From positions 62,001-126,000 of the forward strand of contig LUGG01000022.1 in assembly GCA_001683735.1 (NCBI GenBank): 64,000 bases of DNA, in the 5' to 3' direction. Each line of letters starts with the position of its first letter. The stretch's first letter is position 1. Shown one piece after another: positions 1 through 9,315 of this stretch. A program made the position numbers and the translations under genes. The DNA is from Grifola frondosa (lineage: Eukaryota > Basidiomycota > Agaricomycetes > Polyporales > Grifolaceae). Below the pieces are notes generated by a model, which saw nothing but the letters and a program-made list of their open reading frames with translations, ran no database searches and was not told the DNA's origin.

Positions 1-4
1 GTAG

Positions 5-850
5 TTATTGTGGAGGAAGTTGTAGCGCTGATGCCGTTAACAACACGGAGGGTTGGGGTTGGGGTCCGCCCGGCCTGTTGAGACTGCTTTCAGTCGGCTT
101 CAAAGCGCTCACAACTTCGTTGACCGCTCTGGCCTGCGTATTTTGTCTGATGCGATTCTTGATAGGGTCTGCCCAAACAGGATCTTGACGCATAAATTGA
201 TCACAAGTCAGCGTCTACATAGAGAGAGAAAAATATCATTAGATCTAACCTCCCAGTTTACCTTGTCCTTCTGGACCCCAGCGGCTTAGCAGAGCTTCCG
301 CCTGCTCCACGTCAGATGCATGGATAAGATGACTGCGGCAACGGTAAATCAGCACATAGTCGAACCATTCACGTCCGCAGACATACACGAATCCTGTGGG
401 TCTGGATACCATGTCTTTGCTAATCCGACGCGTCTTTAAACTCTTAAAGGGAGCAGACGAAGCGGACGACATCAGAGGAGATACGGGCTTGACGTTCGCG
501 TCAGCATTTGTCCCAATATTCTCGTATCTCGGGCCAGCTACAGGTTCGCAGTCCGCGTTCGCAGGACTACGCCAGAAGAGACGCGATGGAGACGGTGTCG
601 ACGGGATCATGGCGAGGAGATCATAGAATCCCTTGTGCAGCAGTGTGCCACCTCGTAGGGCGGTTGGAGGTTCATCGTAATCGGGCATAGTTTGAGGGAC
701 GAAAGTCGGATAAGGATACGAGCTCATGTATGGACTGCCATAAGAGTACATGTCGGGAAGACCGGGCGGAGCATCTGGATAGTAGCGGTCTTGGTCTGTC
801 GGAGCAGATGCCACAGGCGGCTTCGGAAGAGGACGACGTGGAGAAGCCAT
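5..850 (-). CDS. Hypothetical basidiomycete protein, proline/tyrosine-rich N-terminus
   Basis: I do not recognise the family. The start is placed at the ATG at 848-850 (MASPRRPLPKPP), because the longer frame to 952 opens with GTG and has an in-frame stop just upstream. The N-terminal 70 residues are rich in Pro, Tyr, Ser and Met (PDMYSYGSPYMSSYPYP). They are followed by a more ordered part with a Cys/Trp/Tyr-rich stretch (VYVCGREWFDYVLIYRCRSH) and a short helical segment (EQAEALLSRWGPEG). A likely intron at 184-261 (donor GTAAAC, branch-like CTGAC, acceptor CAAG) joins this in phase to a second exon beginning DPVWADPIKNRIRQ and ending at a TAA at 5-7. The composition suggests a soluble, partly disordered protein. 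The splice choice is inferred, and the C-terminal exon could continue differently beyond the window edge. Confidence 0.5.
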
Positions 851-2373
851 CGAGCGTGTCACTGGCGGCAGCGACGACGACTCCGAGCCTGGACTTGGAC
901 GACGGAGCGTACAACAAGCGTCGGACTGTGGATCGCCATATCGGGGAGTCACGCGTCGGCGTCACAGTCACAATTTCCCGTATCAAGTTTCACGATCACC
1001 CCACCTCCAACAAGATTTAGCGTGTTCTCTCCTGGCTGTCTTTGAAGATTGAAGCATGTCGCGTAGAGTGGTGAGGAGTCGACTCGAGATCCGACGTGAT
1101 TGTGATTTAGTTCCCACAAGTGAATAGCCGACAATAACTTGAAGTTTTCCTTGGGTCAACCTCACCATCGTGCTGAAATTGTTTGACGACTGAACGACGC
1201 TTGCATGTAGCAACCCGCTATTGTTTAGACGTTATCGTTGTTCGTTCGTTCGCGGTGAAGTTGTCCACAAGGAAAGAGGACAACGCGCGCCCGATAGATC
1301 TATCTGATCTGAACAAGCGTTCACTTATTTCGTTCCGCTTCTAGTTGATTTCTCAAGGCTGCGCCCTCCTTTTGGTTTGGACAAGGAACAAGACGCCTCG
1401 AAGATGGGCCCGTTCACAGTTTAGGACAACGATTCCCGTTATCGGCGCAGAAGACTCGAGTCCGGGCTTCCGGCCGTGAAATTAAACCAGACGACTCCGT
1501 GGTGCGACCCTGGCCGCGGTACCACCGTTAACCTGAGCGGCGGGGGACGCCGAACATCGTGATCTATTCCGAATGCTCTCGGTGCGGAGTTATCTGGGAA
1601 ACTATTGCGGAAAAGCACCATGCATGCGGACACGAGGCTGAGGCACCCTGTAGAAACTGCAAAGGCGTCATAAACGCGCGGAGTCTTCACCTTCTGACCG
1701 AATTGTCATGTTCCCACCTATCGCTTGGTTCAACTTCAGCACACCCCAATACTTGCTTGACCTTTAGTCTCCCATTCTCGTCTGTCGACACTGCCTCTCA
1801 TCCGACAGACGGCATTTACTCAATTTTCACTGATTTTAGAAACCCTACTTGCGTGTCGAGGCACAAACTCATTCTGCCCATTGCCCAACCCCCCTCGTGT
1901 ACCGCCGTCTTAGCGCGAACCCTCGTTGTTAGTGTCTGGCCTTTTGCACGCAACATCGTTTTGCGTGTCAACTTTGCTAGGCCGACTGTCTGACTCATCG
2001 CAGACGTGCATGATTCGTGCAGGAGAACGTCAACCAAAGCAGCGCACAGGTTTGGGTTATGTTCTGTTCGCCACGTGCGGCCACTTCTTGGAGTACTTAA
2101 TAGCGGAGAGGACGCGATTTTCCGACGATTATATTCTACTCTCGCTTATTCGTTCGATGTCGAATCATAATCCCGACGATCATTTTCATTACGGTGGTTG
2201 CTTTCCGCGCTCAGCGCGAAGAAGTCCTGCAGGGGCAGCGGCAATAACAACAATCCGCGACGTGGGTTATTTGGCATAGGACAGGGTGGGCGAACTGTGC
2301 TGCCTCCTCTTCATCTACCGTTTCGAACCTCACGTTCTCCAGGTCCGTTTTCCTTCAGAATACCTCACACTGT
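851..2373. other. Intergenic region between divergent genes
   Basis: This lies between the minus-strand gene at 5-850 and the plus-strand homeodomain gene at 2374, so it should hold both promoters and a long leader for the homeodomain gene. Short open frames occur on both strands (for example 1559-1993) but none has convincing composition or splice structure. I see no repeat or RNA gene. Confidence 0.5.
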
Positions 2374-3644
2374 ATGAATGAAACTCAAATTGCTAGTATC
2401 AATATAGTTCCTGACGTTTCATTTTCTGCCCATCAATATCCCCAGCAAGAACCTCAGCAAGGTCGGAGTGATTTTACAGTACCGACATACGGCCAATCGC
2501 AAGCAGGGTGGCCCGTTAATCAAGGTTTGCTTTGTTCTTTGTCCATGTTCTATCTCGTCTTAACGTCATGCCCCCTCCCCTTCCACAGGCCAGGGACACC
2601 AACAACAGTTCTCGCCTGATCCTAGATTCGGAGGACAACAACAACAGTCATCGTTTGCTTCATATCCGTCGCGAGCATCACCCAATATGTTCCAGGATCT
2701 ACATGACTCCCGCACTTTACCTCCACTTAATATGCCGCAGACGCAGGTTCATCCCGGCACTCAACACTTATCTATGGCCGGCGGCCACGTCCGCTCGCCC
2801 TCTAATGCGGGCTATTCAGCCGCATACGCTCCTTTTCCGCCACACCAACAGCCATCTGCTGGATATTCTTATCCTGCTGCGCCAGATCCGAGGAATCTTC
2901 CTCCGCCCATCTCCCCCATGACCTACGACCTGCCTTCTGGCGTCATACCTGGCAGGCGGACATCTATGTCTGTGGATCGCACAGTTCCGTCACGATCCGG
3001 TGCACATGGCCCCTCGCCCTATGCGCGTAGCGCGCCAAATATGACCCCCGCATACGCGCCGGAACCCGTTGCGGAGCCTATGATCAAGAAGAACGGAAGC
3101 GTGCTGATGCGGAACAGCTGAAGGTGCTCAATGAGACCTACAACCGCACCGCCTTCCCCTCGACGGAAGAGCGAGTCGAGCTCGCGAAGAAGCTGGGCAT
3201 GTCTGCTCGCAGCGTGCAAATCTGGTGAGCACTTTTACTCTGGATCGATACACGTACCCAATAGTCATCCCAACCTTGTGTGACAGGTTTCAAAATAAGC
3301 GGCAGGCGATGCGACAGAGCACGCGGCATGCTGCTACTTCTGCACCACCGACGACCAATGAGCCTTTCCCTACGTCGTCGCACACTCCTGCCCCAGCGCC
3401 TCTCCCTGCTCCGGGCTATGGTATGCACGCACCCATGGGTCCCTCGAGCATCAGCCAGGGGTATGCTCCGCGGCCTGGTGGAGACATCCCACTTCTCCAT
3501 CACCCCTCGGGCCGCCTTATTCCATCACCCATCCATCCTCCCACCATCGTGCCAGAAGCCACGAGGAAGAAGAAAAAGACATGCGTCGATACTCTCGACC
3601 ATATTGATCGGGGTCTCCTGTCTCTATACCTACCCGGACCGTGA
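2374..3644 (+). CDS. Homeodomain transcription factor, with a probable one-base frame break
   Basis: A nuclear DNA-binding regulator. The N-terminal ~210 residues are Gln/Pro/Ser/Tyr-rich and disordered. The homeodomain follows: a basic arm (RKRADAEQLKVLNETYNRT), then FPSTEERVELAKKLGMSARS and helix 3 with the hallmark VQIWFQNKRQAMRQ. Introns are at 2525-2588 and 3225-3286; the second splits the Trp codon of WFQNKR, and both give correct phase. After the domain comes a Pro/Ala-rich tail ending in a KKKK-containing segment. The reading frame breaks at about 3092-3094: the upstream frame runs into MIKKN and a stop at 3119, while the homeodomain is in the next frame. One extra base there would join them as a continuous basic arm. 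The family is typical of agaricomycete homeobox regulators, some of which act in fruiting. I cannot assign the target genes. Confidence 0.82.
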
Positions 3645-4581
3645 TACTTTTTGGACACACGCACGTAAGTTATCGCTACAAGCCGCTCCTTTTAGCCTAT
3701 CGCTCCGTTATTTGGCCACGCTCCGGTTCGCGTTACGTATCCCACATTGACACTGGAAGATTCCGTGGTTCTTTAATCGTTATCCATCCCACATCGCGCT
3801 GTCCTACCATGTCTCATCTTTGCATCGCATTCTCCCCATTCGTCTTGTAGCACAGTGCGCACGTTCGCTGCTAGATCGTTATGTATACAAGTTATCGTTA
3901 AAAGTTATACCATATTACTATGCAGTCATAATATGTACGCCTATGTTATTTCATATTCTACCTTCCCTATACCTTCCGACGTACTGGCTTCCTTAATATC
4001 TCTGGATATTATTCATGATCCGAGTTTACCTCTCCAGCTGTATGCATTTAGTTACCCCAAGCTTCACATGCTAAGAACATCGATATTGTGTTGACGTTTG
4101 AACCGTGGACTTCGGATCAGCCAACTCGGTGCCTCAACCATCATATGATTTCGAGCATCCGATAGTCAGGAGGCTCACGCCATAACATGTTTTTAAACTT
4201 TATTGGTCCCGCAATTGAATTCACGTCAATCGAAAGCCTATCGTTTGTTTATCTTTAAGCTCAAGCTCAGCACTCCGGTCTCGTGAAAAAGCATTTGCAC
4301 GGCAGTGACGTATCTCATACAATGAGCAGAACAACCCGTGACATATGCATAGCATTTACGTGAACAATAAACAAAGAAGATACGCGGAGGGCTCAGCCCT
4401 CGGAGCATGCTCGTGGGGTCAAACCCATCGATAAGATCCCAACTAACCAGTGCTTCTCGGAAGCCAATCGAGATCTCAGAAAACGCAACTGCGCAAGGAA
4501 ACATAGTTAGACGATTAAAATTCCATGCGCGCAAGCGACTGCGACTCGGGACGTACCAAATGATACAATGATAAGAGGCAA
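3645..4581. other. Intergenic region between convergent genes
   Basis: Holds the 3' ends of the homeodomain gene and of the LPMO gene, which converge. It is AT-rich around 3850-4250. Small open frames (such as 4238-4645 on the minus strand) look accidental. No repeat or RNA gene is seen. Confidence 0.5.
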
Positions 4582-6049
4582 TCAATGGTGGCGCTTGGCC
4601 AGGGAGGCGTGGCGCTTGGTCATGCCACGGCGCTGCTTCCGACACCTGCCGGTGGAAGAAGAGCCCGCGGAAGTGGAAGCGCGAGACGCGGACGAGTTGG
4701 CGGAGGCAGAGAGGGGGCAGCAGTGAATGAGTTCGCGGTGGCGGATGATGGCGCTTGCGTGGAAGCTGCCTTGCTGGGAGAGGCAGACGAGGACTGGGAA
4801 GACGCCGAGGAGGAAGGAGAGGAGGCGGACGAGGTAGACTGAGCCGCTTGGCTGCTTCCGCCAGAGCTGGAGAACGCGACCGGAGGTCCCGGGATGGTGA
4901 AAGAGTTGAAGCTGTCAGACCAAATGTCAGGCCATACGGTGTTATCGTAGAGGCCAGGAATGGACACGAGATCCGAGGTGGGCGGTTGTTGAGTTCCGCT
5001 GCCCGAGACCTTCACTTGGCTGAAAAGAAGTAACAATGAGCACCAACACCAGAAAGCAAGCGGGAAATACCTACGAGCAGCTGGGGTAATATTGCGGTGC
5101 ACCAGCATCGTGAAGAGCGACACTTGACACAATTATCAGAACACGATACTCAAATAAGGTCTGTACAATTATCAACGTACATTTCGTTGCGCATCAACTA
5201 TGCCCAGTTGGTTAACGAAGCGTTTTTTCGGATCATATATAAAAACTTACGTATTCTCCAGGTGCCAGTTGGCTGGGGATCGTGGTAGTCCAAGAGTTGT
5301 TGTCTGAGACATAGCAGTGTGTCAACACGGGAGAAAATTTGCAGTACGACTGGATACTCACTCGCGATGAGGTTGGTGGACGCCCACACCTTATTGGTGT
5401 AGCCGGCAGCATCGATCTTGAACCACTTGGCGCCAGAAACATCAAAGTTGGTGCAATCGCCATTGCAAGATGCCATGTATACGGACACAGGGCCAAGGTG
5501 ATCTGTCGTGGCGATCTATCAGTGATATCCAGCGCATTAGCGCGAAAGACATACCAGCCGGCCACTGAATGAACATTGACAAATATCAACATCTGATTCC
5601 GACCTGCAATAGTAACCATGATTTGCTTACGTTGGTCCACTCAAAAGTCACCTTGCTACCTGCCGCAGCGTCTGCGACCAGCTTAGCACCCTGCTCTCCT
5701 CCGGTGTTGCAGGCAAGGCCGGAATCAGAAACACTCAGAACTATAGAGTAATATGTCAGCTGAGATAATATTGCGGTGGTCAAATTGAACGTACTAGGAC
5801 CGTCATCAGGAATCTTGCGAACAATTCGCGAAGGAACAGGATTGGCATATCTGCGAGGTTCACATTTCAGTGCCGGACATTCAACGCGCGACGGAGTAAG
5901 ATTTCATACGGATCAGTAAACGGAAGCCATCCAGTGTAGTCTTGACCGCCGACAACGACGTTCTGGACGTATCCATGTGCGTTCACCATGCGCGAAGAGA
6001 GCGCAAGAGTCAGAGCAAGGAGCGGAATAGACAAAGAGAAGGACATCAT
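4582..6049 (-). CDS. AA9 lytic polysaccharide monooxygenase (LPMO), secreted
   Basis: A copper-dependent oxidase that cleaves cellulose or related glucans outside the cell. A signal peptide (MMSFSLSIPLLALTLALSS) is followed by a mature N-terminus starting at His in NAHGYVQNVVVGGQDY, which is the first copper-brace histidine after cleavage. The second brace histidine is in DHLGPVSVYMASC, the family HxGP motif. The conserved LHDAGAPQYYPSC block supplies the structural His, Gln and axial Tyr. Several short introns are needed; I checked the joins around PFTDPY, FEWTN, TNLIA, APGEY, LMRNEI and YYPSC. The catalytic domain ends near SFTIPGPPVAF. A Ser-rich linker and a basic tail (GRCRKQRRGMTKRH) follow, stopping at 4582-4584. 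The tail lies in a different frame from the linker, and the switch sits at a run of five G at 4713-4717. No cellulose-binding module is seen. Confidence 0.85.
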
Positions 6050-6194
6050 AATCGATGCAAAAAAAGAGCGAGGTTGACGGCGGTCGTAAAGAGAGAAGGG
6101 AGCAAGGCAACGACGGACTTCAAAGCAGAAGAGGGAACGTTTGAAAAGGTCGTCGTTCTAGCCAAAACATCGTTGGAAGTTTTACGGTCGGGCT

Positions 6195-6203
6195 CATATA
6201 ATG
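6195..6203 (-). promoter_or_regulatory. TATA-like element of the LPMO gene
   Basis: On the minus strand this reads CATTATATG. It lies about 145 bases before the LPMO start codon, in reasonable range for a fungal TATA element with a leader of about 110 bases. The assignment rests on sequence and position only. Confidence 0.3.
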
Positions 6204-6358
6204 TCCCACGCTCTTGATGCTCCGCGGCACTGTCGGCACCGTACTTTGGCTCGGGCTGGCTGTCGCCACCGCCTCGGTCACTCAACCAGGCTCAATCCCG
6301 CACTCGACTCGGCTCGATGCATGTTTGCGGTACTGTTCCGGGAATAACTCCCTGCGAG

Positions 6359-6872
6359 GTTTCTAACAGTTATTAACATTGAAGGTGTTACGAGAGGTGA
6401 GTTAATAACTGATATTAACTAGTTATTAATAAGTTTCTAACCGTGGGTGCAAAGCAATATTTTGGAGCAATTTCTATGTCGAATTATGTTCAAACTATAA
6501 CGCAATCTACGTCCTTTGTGCTGCTGGAAGCTCATGTAAAGTAAGAACATGTATTTGCCTCATTGATAGTACCCTCCTCCACGCACGGTGGTGTGTCGAA
6601 GAGTGTGTCGCGAAGCGTCAGAGAGGTCTGCGATAATATTGACAACAATCTCCACTTTGCCGACAGAACCCACTTATTGTGTTACTCATTAACTGGGAAA
6701 TATATCTACCCTTCGTACACTGGATCTAAGCAAAATAAAGATGCTATCGGATGATGCTCTCGACATTGAGGAAAAGTTAATAACAGACTTTTTCATGCCT
6801 ACAATTGAGATGGTGTTATTAACCAGTTATTAACTGGTTATTAACCATGTTAATAACAGGCTTGTTAAAAAC
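6359..6872. repeat. Phased array of GTTNNNAAC palindromes in two clusters
   Basis: Ten perfect GTTNNNAAC sites occur. Left cluster: 6359-6367, 6369-6377, 6401-6409 and 6433-6441. Right cluster: 6776-6784, 6815-6823, 6826-6834, 6837-6845, 6849-6857 and 6864-6872. Seven of the ten are GTTATTAAC or its complement GTTAATAAC. Spacings are 10, 32 and 32 on the left and 11, 11, 12 and 15 in the tight right group, so several are near whole turns of the helix. The clusters face each other across about 330 bases. They could be binding sites for a dimeric regulator of the LPMO gene, or subterminal repeats of a small non-autonomous transposon of about 510 bases. No clear target-site duplication is visible. 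Confidence 0.7.
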
Positions 6873-7496
6873 TACTGAGTACAGTAGTTTGCGGGGTGAG
6901 CAGAGGCGATCTTCTCGGAGCGCGACCAGACCAGCCGCCATTTCCTTCGCCTTTGTCTCAACTCCATTGAGGGCTCGTTCATTACTCGACACTGATGCGT
7001 TGTTCTCGTGCGTGTTACCATGCATGTCAGACACTGTCCGCATTCACAATCAGGCATCACGGGGCATCATGATGGAGAATTTCTGCATGGCGTAGAGCAT
7101 GATTGCAGGCTGGACGGGGGACGGCTAGACTCGATCTCTCCCCCCGACTTCCATGCAAGGGCTATGTATAATACGACGCGTCGCGAACAAGCTGGGACCG
7201 CAAGCTTGGTGAGTCTCAGAACATATCTGGACAAATTGTACAGCGCCACTGGTTAGTTTGCTGCCCCCGGATGGGAGAGCGCTGTGCTATACAGCGCGAT
7301 AGATTCACTCTTATTGAAACTTCGGACCGACCGAACATGTCCTTCGAGTCATCCGAAGGCGATGATCTCCATCTGAAAGGTTTTACACCTCAGTCCGAGC
7401 ATGGGGTGGCGTATCGATACACATCATCATTGTTATACACTGCGAAAAACACTCGAGGACTCGATCCAAAATGAATGCACAGCATCCGCCAAACGG

Positions 7497-8933
7497 CTAA
7501 GACAAATCCCCACTATTGATTTCCGTACCTCGTCGCGAAGATCTCGCAGGCAGCCTGGAAGGCACATTCCTGGAGGAGTGCCGTGTCTGAAACACAACAA
7601 GCTGCGGGTTTGGGATCACATCTTTCGAGCAACGCCGGATATTCAAGGGAGCCATAGGGGGGAGTGCATGCAATGATGGGCCAAGAGAAGCAGCGGTCGA
7701 CGCTGACGAAGCGGAATGCGGTCTGCACAACATGTGGTTGTCAAGCGAGTCTAGAGAAGAGTTCGAACTCGCCCGCGTCCGGACACGAGGCAATGGATCC
7801 TGGGAAGACGGCGGAGGCGTCATAAAAGCGAGGGAAGGAGGAATGGACGACTCCTGGCGCCGATGCATCATGGCACGCACGTCTGATTTTTCGCAATGCG
7901 GCGATGCAGGTGGAGACCCCGGGTGAGGCTCGAGCGATTCCGCAACGTCCCTGCCAACGGTGGCAATTGCAGTGGGGGGAGGTTTCGGCATGGGAACAAG
8001 CCATGCCGGCGCATTGGCAGGCGCAGTCGGGTCCAACAAGAATGGCTGTGACTGAAAGAGGTGGTCGTGAAATTCGAGGGGAGCGGAGGCTGACGAATAC
8101 ATGCTCGCAGTTGTCGCAACTGAATCGCGGCGACGCAACGCGCGCACGCTGGCCAATGTCAAGACTGATGCACGGACATACGCCTCGAGCTTGGAGTGCT
8201 TGGAAGCATCACTCAGGTGCTTGACATCCTGAGGAGGCAGCACCACCTGGGAAACAGGGGTACTATCCAGTGCATCCTTCGAGATGTGTGAAGATCTTGC
8301 TGGTGAGCTCGCAACGGATGGGAGTTGTAGAGACTGTATAAGATGACAGTACGAAAGCCCTGAAGACACGTCTGCAGCATCCTCCGTATAGACTACGCTG
8401 GGTCGACATTTCTCGGAGTCTGGAGACGCGGGGATGTGTTTCTTCACCAGAGCCCGGCGACGTCTAGCGAGCGTATACCAGGCTGCCAAGAGCAGGACAT
8501 TGAATATGGCAGCCGCGACCGTGATCACAACGATGATGGGCGTGCCCAACGTCACGGACCGCTTCGAGAGATACTGATGCTGATGCGCTTTCCGTCAGTG
8601 GGCATCAATGGATAATGACGGAAGAGACAGACCTGTCGACCAGCGGGAGACATGTGGGCGTGCTTGTTCCTCACAAGAGGAGCAGGGCTACTATATACCA
8701 CCAGCGTGTATTCTGGGGTCAGCATGACACCCAGCATGATGCGCCATCGTTGCACATGGTAATCGAAGAATATAGCAGTCAAAGAGTCTCGAGTGAGGCT
8801 GAGGTTGGTCAATCCGAAGATTTCTGTCCGGCTGTGCTGGGTCACCATGCGATATGATGGTCGTATCTGACATTGGACGTATTCGATGAACTGTCACTTG
8901 CATTTGCATATACTTAGTTGTCGTAGGACTCAC
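7497..8933 (-). CDS. Single-pass membrane protein of unknown function, 5' end unresolved
   Basis: The main exon encodes SKRSVTLGTPIIVVITV, a hydrophobic transmembrane helix of about 23 residues (VVITVAAAIFNVLLLAAWYTL), and a basic stop-transfer stretch (ARRRRALVKK). About 310 cytosolic, Ser/Pro/Ala-rich residues follow, ending EINSGDLS. A conserved-looking patch lies in the middle (SKHSKLEAYVRASVLTLASVRALRRRDS). The frame at 8555 opens with GTG, so it is an internal exon. A probable intron with branch CTGAC and acceptor CAG near 8575 links it to an exon at 8640-8866 (MVTQHSRTEIFGL..). A further intron at 8867-8933 has a perfect GTGAGT donor. The true start lies further upstream and I could not fix it. 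The layout suggests an outer domain, one membrane pass and a long phosphorylatable tail. The family is not recognised. Confidence 0.5.
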
Positions 8934-9315
8934 CTCGAGTGAGACGATACGGTAACGGGACGCTCCCACAGAAAATCTTGCTGGGACTCGAAGCAGCGCC
9001 GTGGTGATGCAACATCACGTCCGCATATATATTTTTGTGAGATACCAACGAGCTGAAGGATGGGCACGTAGATGCGTGAATAGGACTGCGAAAGAATAAA
9101 GGAGAACTTCGGATAATACAAAACGTGTAACGGTAGCACGAAGTAAAATAGACAACAGCTGCGATGCACGCGTATGCAATGCAGTACATCCCATACGGGT
9201 ATACACCATGCAGCAAATAACCACCGAATAACAAAGTAACAGGATTCCTGGCCAAGATCGTATAACAAATAATTAGCATATCCAGCAAAGTCTATGCATG
9301 CAGACCTGTACTGCG
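8934..9315. other. Spacer possibly holding 5' exons of the membrane-protein gene
   Basis: Minus-strand frames here (around 8934-8990, LRVPARFSVGASRYRIVSLE) join in phase to the exon starting at 8866, so part of this stretch is probably coding. The rest up to the AzgA stop at 9316 shows only unconvincing Tyr/Cys-rich frames. Confidence 0.35.

Larger units (their letters stand above)
6050..7496. other. Intergenic region upstream of the LPMO gene, with a repeat array
   Basis: This is the upstream region of the minus-strand LPMO gene and the downstream flank of the membrane-protein gene. It contains a TATA-like site near 6195 and ten GTTNNNAAC sites in two clusters (6359-6441 and 6776-6872). The remainder (6900-7496) shows only weak, uncharacteristic open frames. 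Confidence 0.5.

Noticed and set aside
1559..1993. Plus-strand frame with CxxC-like start (MIYSECSRCGV)
   Set aside because: No second zinc-binding pair, no splice structure, and composition as expected by chance.
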